Source of the DNA: Clostridiales bacterium
GTDB taxonomy: Bacteria > Bacillota > Clostridia > Oscillospirales > Oscillospiraceae
Reading direction: 5' to 3'
Length of the DNA: 64,000 nucleotides
NCBI GenBank assembly: GCA_004555205.1
Contig: SFIY01000006.1
Span: forward strand, 1-64,000
Of this stretch, positions 7,230-14,908 are shown in pieces (the first letter of the stretch is position 1; the number at the start of each line of letters is the position of its first letter). The position numbers and the translations under genes are program-made. The notes under the pieces are model-generated. The model was not told the DNA's origin, did no database searches, and saw nothing but the letters and a program-made list of their open reading frames with translations.

Positions 7230-7658
7230 TTAATCGTACTTTTCAATAGCTGCCACAAGCTGGATCTCTACCGGTGCACTTCCCGGCAGAGTAGCAACAC
7301 CGATGGCCGCTCTTGCGCCGATCCCTGCTTCTCCCAACACAGAACAAAGATATTCAGAGGCAAGGTCACCGATTTTGGCATGGGTCTGATAGTCAGATTC
7401 CGCATTAATATAAACGGTCAGTGTAAGAATCTGAGCAATCTTCTCACCCTCAGTCAGCGTATTTTGCGCTGCAGTGAGAGCATTAGCAGCAGCCTGCTCC
7501 ACGGCCACACGATATATTTCTGCAGGCTCCTGAGCACTCACTTTTCCGCTCACAAGAAGCTTTCCATCCTTTCTGGATGTCATACCCGCCGTGTAGACGG
7601 TATTCCCATAGCGAATCGCTGGCTTATACTTTCCCTGCGGCACCGGATTCTTATTCAT
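7230..7658 (-). CDS. RidA family (2-iminobutanoate/2-iminopropanoate deaminase-like) protein
   Basis: This 142-residue protein has the YjgF/YER057c/UK114 fold signature GIGARAAIGVATLPGSAPVEIQ near the C-terminus, including the Arg that binds substrate carboxylate. RidA enzymes hydrolyse reactive enamine/imine intermediates made by PLP enzymes such as serine/threonine dehydratases and aminotransferases. The gene lies directly downstream of an aminotransferase gene on the same strand, which fits a housekeeping role for that pathway. AGGAGAAAAAT precedes ATG 7658. It is the last gene of the minus-strand 2-oxoacid oxidoreductase operon. Confidence 0.9.
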   Translation of the reverse strand: MNKNPVPQGKYKPAIRYGNTVYTAGMTSRKDGKLLVSGKVSAQEPAEIYRVAVEQAAANALTAAQNTLTEGEKIAQILTLTVYINAESDYQTHAKIGDLASEYLCSVLGEAGIGARAAIGVATLPGSAPVEIQLVAAIEKYD

Positions 7659-7693
7659 ATTTTTCTCCTTCTATTACATAAATGTTATTCAAT

Positions 7694-8890
7694 TTATTCG
7701 TCCAAATAAGCTCTAACGCAACGATTTATTATGTCTACTCCTTGGTGAATCTGTTCATGAGTCGGCATGGAAAAATTCAAGCGAAAGCAGTTTGAAAATT
7801 CTCCCTCACCTACTGCAAAAGCAGGGCCTGAAATCATCAAAACCTTTCCGGCAGCAAGAATACGATCCAGTAGCTTTTCAGCCACATAGCCCTTGGGCAT
7901 TTCCGCCCACAGGAACAGACCGCCCTCAGGATGAGTATACCGTACACGCTCGTCAATACCACCCAGTGCCTCCAGCATCACATCGCGACTGGCACGATAC
8001 TGATCACAGATCATATTAATGTGTCCGTCCACATCATAACCTGTCAGATACTCGCTACACATTGCCTGCATTAGCGTGCTGGTATGCACATCGCTGATTT
8101 GCTTACATTTGGTGACCTTCTTGACCACTTCATCTGGGCCGATCAAAAAACCAACACGGATGCCGGGTGCTAAAATCTTGGACAGAGAACCGGCAAATGT
8201 AACTATACCGTCCTGATCCATGCTCTTGATTGTGGGAACGTACTCGCCCGAATAGCGCAGCTCAAAATAGGGCGAATCTTCCAAAATCATAACATTGTAC
8301 TTTTTGGCAAGCTCCAGCATCTGCTTGCGGCGCTGTAGAGAAAGCGTTACACCTGTTGGATTCTGGAAGGTGGGAATTGTATAGATGAACTTAATGTTCT
8401 TCTCACGCTTGAGCGCATCCTCCAGATATTCCATGCGCATTCCCTCATCATCTACGGGAATTCCGATCAAGCGACCGCCGTTATAGGAGCGAATGGCATT
8501 GAGAGAGCTGATAAAGCTGGGATTCTCGCAGATCACTCCATCACCCTCATTCAAAAATGTCTTTGCAAATGCCTCAATAGCCTGCTGTGCGCCGGAGGTG
8601 ATTAGGATCCCATCGCCATCACTGAAGGATTGATATTTTTCACGCATCCGCTTTTTCAGTGCCTCCTGCAGCGGAGGATAGCCCTCACTAACCCCATACT
8701 GCAACATGCGGGCCGGCTGTTCGTCTAAAAGTCTGCACAAGATCTCCCTCATTTCCTTGACCGGATAGGTTGATGGATTAGGGCTCCCGGCTGCGAAAGA
8801 AATGACTCCTGGCTGTGAGGCCATTTTCAGTACCTCACGAATGGGAGAACGCCCAAATGCACTCATTCGATCCGCATATGGATACTCCAT
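7694..8890 (-). CDS. PLP-dependent aminotransferase, class I/II (2-aminoadipate/MocR-type)
   Basis: The 398-residue fold-type I enzyme has the N-terminal segment GVISFAAGSPNPSTYP, the ITSGAQQAIEAF loop, NPTGV, the Asp of ILEDSPYFELRY and the PLP lysine in GSLSKILAPGIRVGF. Enzymes of this group transaminate 2-aminoadipate, branched-chain or aromatic amino acids. The substrate here is not fixed by sequence. Being in an operon with a 2-oxoacid:ferredoxin oxidoreductase suggests it makes the 2-oxoacid that the oxidoreductase consumes. ATG 8890 follows a weak AAAGGAGAAA site. Confidence 0.92.
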   Translation of the reverse strand: MEYPYADRMSAFGRSPIREVLKMASQPGVISFAAGSPNPSTYPVKEMREILCRLLDEQPARMLQYGVSEGYPPLQEALKKRMREKYQSFSDGDGILITSGAQQAIEAFAKTFLNEGDGVICENPSFISSLNAIRSYNGGRLIGIPVDDEGMRMEYLEDALKREKNIKFIYTIPTFQNPTGVTLSLQRRKQMLELAKKYNVMILEDSPYFELRYSGEYVPTIKSMDQDGIVTFAGSLSKILAPGIRVGFLIGPDEVVKKVTKCKQISDVHTSTLMQAMCSEYLTGYDVDGHINMICDQYRASRDVMLEALGGIDERVRYTHPEGGLFLWAEMPKGYVAEKLLDRILAAGKVLMISGPAFAVGEGEFSNCFRLNFSMPTHEQIHQGVDIINRCVRAYLDE

Positions 8891-8925
8891 ATTTGATTTC
8901 TCCTTTCCGAATTAACCGTTTCCTG

Positions 8926-11025
8926 TTATGCATTCATAAGCATCAACGCATCGATCACGCGGACGCCTTCTCCTTTGTCATACACAAAAACGGGATTAAG
9001 ATCAAGTTCACGCAGGTCTCTGTTATCGACCGCATAGCGAGATATCTGCACCATCAGATCCGCCAATGCAGCCACATCCTTTGCCGTATCGCCGCGATAG
9101 CCACTTAACAAACGGTAGGACTTCAGCGTGGTCAGCAGATCCTCGGCCTCCTCATGACTAATAGGACAGGGTGTCAGCACAACATCCCGGAAAAGCTCCA
9201 CAAAGACTCCGCCCAGACCTGCCAGAAGCATAGGACCAAACTGTGCATCGTTATGAACGCCCAGGATCATTTCAACGCCTTTCGGCGCCATCGTACCAAC
9301 CAACACACCTTCAATCTGTGCCTGAGGGCAGTGGGTGGCGCAGTTTTCCATAATACGCATAAATGCCTGCTCGGCCTCCTGTGCGCTCTGGATATTCAGC
9401 CTCACACCGCCGCAATCCGTTTTATGAAGGATATCCTTAGAACTCACCTTCATCACCAGAGGAAATTTCATATTCGGTAGCACCTGCCGCAGTTCCTCCA
9501 GATTGGCAACTACTCTCTCTTCACCCACGCATACGCCGCAGGCACCAATACGCTGCTTTGCTTCATATTCCGTCAGTGTTTGTGTGCCCACGCCTGCCGC
9601 AACCGCGACATTGCTCACACTGCGCAGATCGTGGCGCTGAGGTGAATAACGAGTATACTCCATCAGCAGAGCAAGACAGCGATAGGCCGTTTTGGCACTG
9701 GACATTACCACGATTTCGTTTTGCTCCAGCAGAGCCTTATAGCGCTCACTGGGGGAAGCCTCCAGCGAAGGCACCACAAAGTAGGGCTTTTTCAGTCCAC
9801 GCTTGCGAGCTTCCATGAGTGCCTCGCAGATCCCTACCGACACCTTGCCCTCCGTTATGTCAATGTTGCAGCCAATCGTAATGCCACCAACATCTTCCAT
9901 GCCTTCAAATACACGCAGCAGGCCCACCGTTCTTTCCACATCACCGAAAAGCGCCGTGGTGGCATCAAGCGGATTATTGGGTGTGGCAAACACAGGGATA
10001 TATTTTCTGATTTTCTCCTTGTCAGCCTCCTGCAGGGGCGGCAGCGGAATTTCAAACTGCTCACACAGATCCGCACAAATGGTATTTGCGCCACCGGAGA
10101 GATTCAATCCGGCGATCCCAGCTGCAGCCGGAAGATTGCTGCCCAGCACCGAGAACATCTGCGCCATGCAAAGCAGTTCCTCCAGGCAGTCCACCTCGAC
10201 CACACCGTATTTACGGAACACCGCATGATAGGCCTCTTTGCTGCCCGCCAGATTGCCTGTATGAGATGCCGCTGCCTTGGCACCGACGGCAGACTTACCC
10301 GCCTTCAAAACCACTACAGGCTTGCGCAGGCGGGCAGCCTCCGCCAGTGAGGAGGTAAATTTAACGGCATCACGAACGCCCTCCAAGTACAATGCAATGA
10401 CCTGCACCGCATCATCATGTACCATGTATTCCATGTATTCCTCGAGGGTCACGATATTGCCATTGCCGGAAGAAACAACATAGGAGATATTCAGTCCGGG
10501 GCGAGCCATAATGTTGGATGCAATAAAACCACTCTGAGCCAGTACGCCGATGCCAGTAGGCCGAGTCTGCATATCCAAAGTGCAAGCCATGCCCCACATA
10601 TTGATTTTCTTGACATTGTTCAGCAGACCAGCACAGTTCGGGCCGAGAATGGCCATACCGTACTTCTGGGACAGCCGCTTCATCTCCTCTTCAAGCTCAG
10701 TACCTTCTTCACTGTGCTCTTCAGAAAAACCGCTGGCAAAAACAATTGCTGCCTTTGTCCCCATTTCCGCTGCCTGAAGCAAAATTGGAAGCACCGCCTC
10801 CTTGGGCGTGCAAACCACAGCGCAGTCCACCGTCTCGGGCAAATCGCCGAGAGAAGCATAGGTGCGGCAGCCGTTTAATTCTTTTTTCTTCGGGTTAACG
10901 AGATACACACGAGCAACATTCGACTTCATAGCGTTAATCGCTGTGTGGCAGCCAAAGCTGCCAGGCCTATCGCTAGCACCTACCACCGCAATGCTTTCAG
11001 GGCAAAACAGTTTATTGAGATTCAT
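8926..11025 (-). CDS. ADP-forming acyl-CoA synthetase (acetate-CoA ligase family), fused alpha-beta
   Basis: The 699-residue protein has a CoA-binding domain at the N-terminus (PESIAVVGASDRPGSFG), a succinyl-CoA-ligase-like flavodoxin domain with the phospho-histidine motif KAAASHTGNLAGS near residue 260, and a C-terminal ATP-grasp domain (about residues 480-699, PLVMKVSSKDILHKTDCGGV). These enzymes convert acyl-CoA, ADP and phosphate to free acid, CoA and ATP, and so conserve energy during amino-acid fermentation. The start overlaps the stop of the upstream oxidoreductase gamma subunit by 4 bases (ATGA), which shows tight coupling. The substrate may be an isobutyryl-, isovaleryl- or aryl-acetyl-CoA; this is inferred from context. 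Confidence 0.93.
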   Translation of the reverse strand: MNLNKLFCPESIAVVGASDRPGSFGCHTAINAMKSNVARVYLVNPKKKELNGCRTYASLGDLPETVDCAVVCTPKEAVLPILLQAAEMGTKAAIVFASGFSEEHSEEGTELEEEMKRLSQKYGMAILGPNCAGLLNNVKKINMWGMACTLDMQTRPTGIGVLAQSGFIASNIMARPGLNISYVVSSGNGNIVTLEEYMEYMVHDDAVQVIALYLEGVRDAVKFTSSLAEAARLRKPVVVLKAGKSAVGAKAAASHTGNLAGSKEAYHAVFRKYGVVEVDCLEELLCMAQMFSVLGSNLPAAAGIAGLNLSGGANTICADLCEQFEIPLPPLQEADKEKIRKYIPVFATPNNPLDATTALFGDVERTVGLLRVFEGMEDVGGITIGCNIDITEGKVSVGICEALMEARKRGLKKPYFVVPSLEASPSERYKALLEQNEIVVMSSAKTAYRCLALLMEYTRYSPQRHDLRSVSNVAVAAGVGTQTLTEYEAKQRIGACGVCVGEERVVANLEELRQVLPNMKFPLVMKVSSKDILHKTDCGGVRLNIQSAQEAEQAFMRIMENCATHCPQAQIEGVLVGTMAPKGVEMILGVHNDAQFGPMLLAGLGGVFVELFRDVVLTPCPISHEEAEDLLTTLKSYRLLSGYRGDTAKDVAALADLMVQISRYAVDNRDLRELDLNPVFVYDKGEGVRVIDALMLMNA

Positions 11026-11567
11026 TTTACCTCCTCATACCCCACATCAAATGCGCGGACATTAGCCTGCGCAAACTTTTCCTTTCCCTTATGCACAAAG
11101 AAGTCCATCAGACTGTCTCTGGCAAATGCGCCGTCAAACCAACCCAAATGCTTGATGATCGCACCCACCATAACAAGGCTCTGTCCCTTGGGATTTTCTG
11201 CCTTCTCCGCCAGTTCCGCACAGTCCAGCCGCACCACTTTTACACCGGCAGGATACTGCTGATCCTCAGGCACATTATGTGCATTGGCAAACACAGTGCA
11301 ATCCGGTTTACAGAACTCCAGATAATCCAGTGCGGGAACATTCATAGCCACCAAAACATCCGCATACTCCATGACAGGGCTTCCGATCTTTTCTTCCGGC
11401 ATCTCTCCGTACTTGACTACGCAGTTTGCTTTTCCGCCACGCATCGTAGGGCCGTAAGCCGGCATCCATACTGCACTCAATCCGCTTTTGGTTGCCATTT
11501 CCGCGATGACAAGTCCTCCTGTCAGCACGCCCTGACCTCCAAAACCTGCAAAAATGATTTCCTTCAT
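11022..11567 (-). CDS. 2-oxoacid:ferredoxin oxidoreductase, gamma subunit
   Basis: The 181-residue protein begins MKEIIFAGFGGQGVLTGGLV, the standard glycine-rich start of the PorG/KorC/VorC family, and contains GPTMRGGKANC. It is one of the four subunits of a CoA-dependent 2-oxoacid oxidoreductase. ATG 11567 is preceded by AAAGG. An open frame runs 43 codons further upstream into the 132-base gap behind the beta subunit gene, but that extension has neither conservation nor a ribosome site. The 3' end overlaps the acyl-CoA synthetase gene. Confidence 0.93.
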   Translation of the reverse strand: MKEIIFAGFGGQGVLTGGLVIAEMATKSGLSAVWMPAYGPTMRGGKANCVVKYGEMPEEKIGSPVMEYADVLVAMNVPALDYLEFCKPDCTVFANAHNVPEDQQYPAGVKVVRLDCAELAEKAENPKGQSLVMVGAIIKHLGWFDGAFARDSLMDFFVHKGKEKFAQANVRAFDVGYEEVK

Positions 11568-11699
11568 TTTACTATCCTTTTCGGCACAATATCCTTTTCG
11601 TAACTGTGGATAAGGCCGCCTTTCATTTAAAATTGTCATGCTTTGGAGACGGGAGCAACGGATGATCCGGCCCCCTCGTTTCCGCTCCTGCGGCAAATT

Positions 11700-12440
11700 T
11701 TATCCGCGGGTCTTGAACTCTCCAAGTGGATACTCCTTCAATATTTCTGTTTTCAGGCGTTCTTCTGCCTTCAATGGAGACATCCCCCAGTTTGTGGGGC
11801 ATACGCCCAACAGCTCCACCATGGAATATCCCTCCCCTTTGATCTGTGCTTCCAACGCGTTCCGGATACAACGGCGTGCTTGCTCCACATTTTTCGAATC
11901 ATACACGGCGCAGCGCGCAACATATGCTGGGCGGAATTGCGTAGCAATCAGTTCAGGCAGATGAATGGGATATCCTGTCTTTTCACAGTCGCGTCCCATC
12001 AGGCATGTAGCTGTTTTCTGTCCTTCCATTGTTGTCCAGCTCATCTGTCCGCCCGTCATACCGAAGTTGAGATTATTTACGGTAAATACCGTGATTTTCT
12101 CATTGCGGTAGGCTGCATTTAGGGTTTCAGACAAGCCAATCACACCGCAGTCACCGTCACCCTGATAGGTCATTACCAGCAGATCCGGGCGCATTCTCTT
12201 GATGCCAGTGGCCGATGCCGCAGCGCGGCCATGGGCACACTGGAACTTATCAATATGGTCAATACCGGACAGAGACAGATTACAATTGCAACCGACGCCC
12301 AAGGCTATGATCTGCCGATGAGCATACCCCAACTCCTCCACGCATTCCTGAATCAGTCTGTAGAATGTGCCGTGAGAACAACCGGCACAAAAATTATGTG
12401 CGTTTTCAATGATGGCAGGTTTTTCTTTGATTACTCTCAT
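11700..12440 (-). CDS. 2-oxoacid:ferredoxin oxidoreductase, beta (thiamine-diphosphate) subunit
   Basis: The 246-residue subunit has cysteines for an iron-sulfur cluster (FCAGCSHGT and the later GVGCNCN) and a thiamine diphosphate motif that starts GDGDCGVIGLSETL and closes with NNLNFGMTGGQ. It performs the decarboxylation step of 2-oxoacid oxidation. It lies directly behind the alpha subunit gene (3-base gap) with GGAGGTATATTAATA before the ATG. Sequence style is closest to 2-oxoisovalerate/2-oxoglutarate (Vor/Kor) types rather than the one-chain pyruvate enzyme. Confidence 0.94.
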   Translation of the reverse strand: MRVIKEKPAIIENAHNFCAGCSHGTFYRLIQECVEELGYAHRQIIALGVGCNCNLSLSGIDHIDKFQCAHGRAAASATGIKRMRPDLLVMTYQGDGDCGVIGLSETLNAAYRNEKITVFTVNNLNFGMTGGQMSWTTMEGQKTATCLMGRDCEKTGYPIHLPELIATQFRPAYVARCAVYDSKNVEQARRCIRNALEAQIKGEGYSMVELLGVCPTNWGMSPLKAEERLKTEILKEYPLGEFKTRG

Positions 12441-12442
12441 TA

Positions 12443-13519
12443 TTAATATACCTCCCTAACGGATCCGTTGCAGACAGAACGGTAATAGTCCACAACCGCC
12501 TGCACTCTCGGCACACCTACGCTGTGTGTGTAGCAATAAACCGGTACATTGCGCTGTGGGAACTCTCTTTTTGCCGCAAGCGCTACATCCTGCACCATCT
12601 GCCCCAGGTCATTGGTTTCGACGGAAATGAATGCCTTCACCTGCGGATTGACCTGTTTAAATGCATCAAACGGATAAGGAAACACAAGCTTCGGGCGGAT
12701 CAGCCCCACCTTATGTCCCTCTGCGCGGAGCTGGTATACTGCATCCGCGCAGACACGGGCAGGCAGGCCAAATGCTACGAACACATACTCTGCATCCTCC
12801 ACCGAGATGTTTTCCCAGCGCTGCATTTCGCGGCAAACACGGTTAATCCGCTCCTGCCGCTGAGGCAAAAGCTGGTGAGCCAGTGCAACATTATAGCAGG
12901 GACACATTTGTTTCAAGCCGACTTCACCCGTTCCGTCAAGTCCCCAATCCGGATGGGTAATCTCCTTGTAGGGCGGAAGTTCCACGGACTCCATCATCTG
13001 TCCCAAATAGCCCTCTGACAGGATCAGGACGCCCATTCTGTATTTTTGTGACACATCAAATGCTTCGTATACATCGTCCACCAGCTCCTGCACACTGTCT
13101 GGTGCATAGACAATATGGCGATAGTCACCGTTTCCGCCGGCGCGGGTGTCTCGCAAGTAGTCGACCTGACCAGAATCCAGCATGCCAAGTCCCACGCCCC
13201 AGCGCTGTACATTCATAACCACATAGGGCAGTTCCATACGCGCAGCATAAGAAAAACCCTCCTGCTTGAGCGCCATGCCCGGACCGGAAGATGTCGTGAA
13301 TGCTCGTGCACCGCAGGCAGCAGCACCCAACACCATATTAATGCTGGCGATCTCATTTTCGGCCTGAATAAAAACACGGCCTTCCTCCGGCATCCGACTC
13401 GAAAGCGTTTCCAGTGTTTCTGTGGAAGGAGTGATGGGATAACCCGCAAAAAACTCCATACCACCGCGAATTGCAGCCTCAGCTGCCGCTACATTGCCCT
13501 TCATCATTACCTTTGCCAT
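12443..13519 (-). CDS. 2-oxoacid:ferredoxin oxidoreductase, alpha subunit (VorB/KorA-like)
   Basis: The 358-residue protein has the pyrimidine-binding domain start MKGNVAAAEAAIRGGMEFF, followed by GYPITPSTE and TTSSGPGMALKQEG, the alpha-subunit hallmarks. Clostridial relatives are usually annotated as 3-methyl-2-oxobutanoate dehydrogenase VorB, so branched-chain 2-oxoacids are a reasonable substrate guess. The order ferredoxin-alpha-beta-gamma is the standard four-subunit layout. Ribosome site GTGAGGTGG lies 8 bases before the ATG. Confidence 0.94.
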   Translation of the reverse strand: MAKVMMKGNVAAAEAAIRGGMEFFAGYPITPSTETLETLSSRMPEEGRVFIQAENEIASINMVLGAAACGARAFTTSSGPGMALKQEGFSYAARMELPYVVMNVQRWGVGLGMLDSGQVDYLRDTRAGGNGDYRHIVYAPDSVQELVDDVYEAFDVSQKYRMGVLILSEGYLGQMMESVELPPYKEITHPDWGLDGTGEVGLKQMCPCYNVALAHQLLPQRQERINRVCREMQRWENISVEDAEYVFVAFGLPARVCADAVYQLRAEGHKVGLIRPKLVFPYPFDAFKQVNPQVKAFISVETNDLGQMVQDVALAAKREFPQRNVPVYCYTHSVGVPRVQAVVDYYRSVCNGSVREVY

Positions 13520-13531
13520 ATTAATGCCACC

Positions 13532-13744
13532 TCACTTCTCATTGTCGATAATTCGAAATACATAGTCTGGGCACACATTGTAGCACACGCCGCAGCCAAT
13601 GCATTTTTCCTCATCAATGACCACATGCCGATAACCAGCTGCATTCAGTCCATCCCCAATCGCCAATGCTTTACGCGGACATTGCTCCACACAATAGCCA
13701 CAGCTTTTGCACCACGCCGCATTGACCTGCGCTTTTCTGCTCAT
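13532..13744 (-). CDS. 4Fe-4S ferredoxin-type delta subunit of 2-oxoacid oxidoreductase
   Basis: The 70-residue protein has two complete [4Fe-4S] motifs, CKSCGYCVEQCP and CIGCGVCYNVCP. It is the first gene of the operon, 12 bases upstream of the alpha subunit gene, and would pass electrons from the oxidoreductase to free ferredoxin. GGAGGTCATAATT precedes ATG 13744. Confidence 0.93.
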   Translation of the reverse strand: MSRKAQVNAAWCKSCGYCVEQCPRKALAIGDGLNAAGYRHVVIDEEKCIGCGVCYNVCPDYVFRIIDNEK

Positions 13745-13767
13745 AATTATGACCTCCTATCAATTTT

Positions 13768-13792
13768 TGTAAATTATAATTTCTAATTTTAT
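13768..13792. promoter_or_regulatory. 25-bp operator candidate, copy 1 (oxidoreductase promoter)
   Basis: The segment starts TGTAAAT, holds ATAATTTCTA in the middle and ends TTTTAT. It matches 23 of 25 bases in the segment at 14851-14875. Both lie directly downstream of the -10 box of a promoter flanking the IclR gene, where a repressor would block transcription. Confidence 0.55.
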
Positions 13793-13819
13793 ATTATACT
13801 ATCGCAACTCAGATGTCAA
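13793..13819 (-). promoter_or_regulatory. Promoter of the ferredoxin/oxidoreductase operon
   Basis: Read on the minus strand: TTGACA (13819-13814), then TATAAT (13798-13793) with a 15-base spacer, or TAATAT (13796-13791) with a 17-base spacer. It is divergent from the IclR gene. Confidence 0.7.
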
Positions 13820-13886
13820 TCGTTTCTTTTATAATCCTTGTTCAGATTTTTGACGCACAATATTTTTTCTATTTTTAAACTTTTTC

Positions 13887-13916
13887 TTGCCAAGTGATAT
13901 GTTTGCATGTTACTAT
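13887..13916 (+). promoter_or_regulatory. Possible promoter of the IclR-type regulator gene
   Basis: TTGCCA (13887-13892) and TACTAT (13911-13916) are 18 bases apart. A weaker relative of the operator motif (TTTCTATTTTTAA, ending 13878) lies just upstream, which would allow autoregulation. Confidence 0.45.
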
Positions 13917-13951
13917 TAATAAAACTACAACGCGTTCACGGAGGTCATACT

Positions 13952-14728
13952 ATGGCTGACCCTAAAAAGAATCAATACTCCATCAGCGCCGTGGAACACG
14001 CCTTAACCGTGCTTGAGTTCATTGTAAAAAAGCAGGCCGATGTCAGTGCAATTGAGATCCACGCCAGAACCGGAATTCCCAAACCCACACTTCATAAGCT
14101 GCTGCAGACTCTGCGCCAGTTAGGCTATATTGAGCAAAACGAAGAAACAAATCAATATTCTGCCACCATGAAGCCGCTGCAAATCGGTTATTATTGTCTG
14201 AACCGGCGCCAGTTTTTATCCACTTTCTATCCGTATGTTCTCATGTATCTGCGCCGCTTCCGTTGCGCGATTTCCCTATCGGTCTTTTCTCGCAACGAAG
14301 TTGTTGTGGCTTATTCCGCCATTGGCGGCGCAAATACAGTTGTTGACAGCAACAGCATTGTCGGACTCACTTCTTCGATATACGCTTCCTCCTCCGGTCG
14401 AGTGTTGCTGGCCTCTCTCTCAGACGATGACGTGCGCGAACTTTTGTCCACAATCCCTTTAACCCCTTTTACCGAGCGTACTCCTCACAGCGTCGAGGAT
14501 ATCCTTCTCTCGCTAGAGCAGGTACGCAGCGAAGGCTTTTGCCGGTTGGACGGCGAACGCTATTACGGCTTTTCAACGATTTCCTTCCCGCTGTATGACA
14601 TCACCAAGCGTCTTGTCGGCACGCTGGATCTGGCTATGCCTACTGCAGAGATCGACTCCACCATGACAGATGCCGTCATCGCAGAAATAATGCATACTCT
14701 TTCCCGCGTTCAGCTGAACTGTAACTAA
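13952..14728 (+). CDS. IclR family transcriptional regulator
   Basis: The 258-residue protein has an N-terminal winged helix (about residues 8-70, SAVEHALTVLEFI and GIPKPTLHKLLQTLRQLGYI) and a C-terminal IclR effector domain ending near residue 255. IclR proteins bind small aromatic or organic acids and control adjacent catabolic operons. It is divergent from the 2-oxoacid oxidoreductase operon and upstream of a class V PLP enzyme operon. The promoters of both carry the same 25-bp motif, so it is the likely regulator of both. ATG 13952 is chosen with GGAGGT at 13940; a start 15 codons upstream lacks a ribosome site. Confidence 0.92.
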   Translation: MADPKKNQYSISAVEHALTVLEFIVKKQADVSAIEIHARTGIPKPTLHKLLQTLRQLGYIEQNEETNQYSATMKPLQIGYYCLNRRQFLSTFYPYVLMYLRRFRCAISLSVFSRNEVVVAYSAIGGANTVVDSNSIVGLTSSIYASSSGRVLLASLSDDDVRELLSTIPLTPFTERTPHSVEDILLSLEQVRSEGFCRLDGERYYGFSTISFPLYDITKRLVGTLDLAMPTAEIDSTMTDAVIAEIMHTLSRVQLNCN

Positions 14729-14758
14729 CACATTATTCCGAGGAGCTTCCAAAACCCG

Positions 14759-14803
14759 TAAATCCGATATGTACACCCCATGTACATATCGGATTTATTT
14801 TTA
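14759..14803 (+). terminator. Intrinsic terminator after the IclR gene
   Basis: A 15-bp perfect stem, AAATCCGATATGTAC (14760-14774) with GTACATATCGGATTT (14782-14796), is followed by ATTTTTA. Confidence 0.88.
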
Positions 14804-14822
14804 AAAAGCTTGTTTTTCACTA

Positions 14823-14851
14823 TTGACAATCGCTTAAAAATCGAATATATT
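14823..14851 (+). promoter_or_regulatory. Promoter of the class V aminotransferase/M24 operon
   Basis: TTGACA (14823-14828) and TATATT (14846-14851) are 17 bases apart. The second copy of the 25-bp operator candidate starts at the last base of the -10 box. Confidence 0.7.
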
Positions 14852-14875
14852 GTAAATAATAATTTCTATTTTTAT
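14851..14875. promoter_or_regulatory. 25-bp operator candidate, copy 2
   Basis: It matches 23 of 25 bases in 13768-13792, on the same DNA strand. Relative to transcription it is inverted compared with copy 1, as expected for a dyad-binding dimer. It covers the probable transcription start. Confidence 0.55.
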
Positions 14876-14908
14876 TTCATATAACAACTTCAAGGAGGAA
14901 ACCGTCCC

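Noticed and set aside
13952..14728. IclR protein as regulator of the peptide importer operon
   Set aside because: The 25-bp motif linked to it is absent from the importer promoter, which instead carries the TACCATGGTA palindrome tied to the GntR gene.
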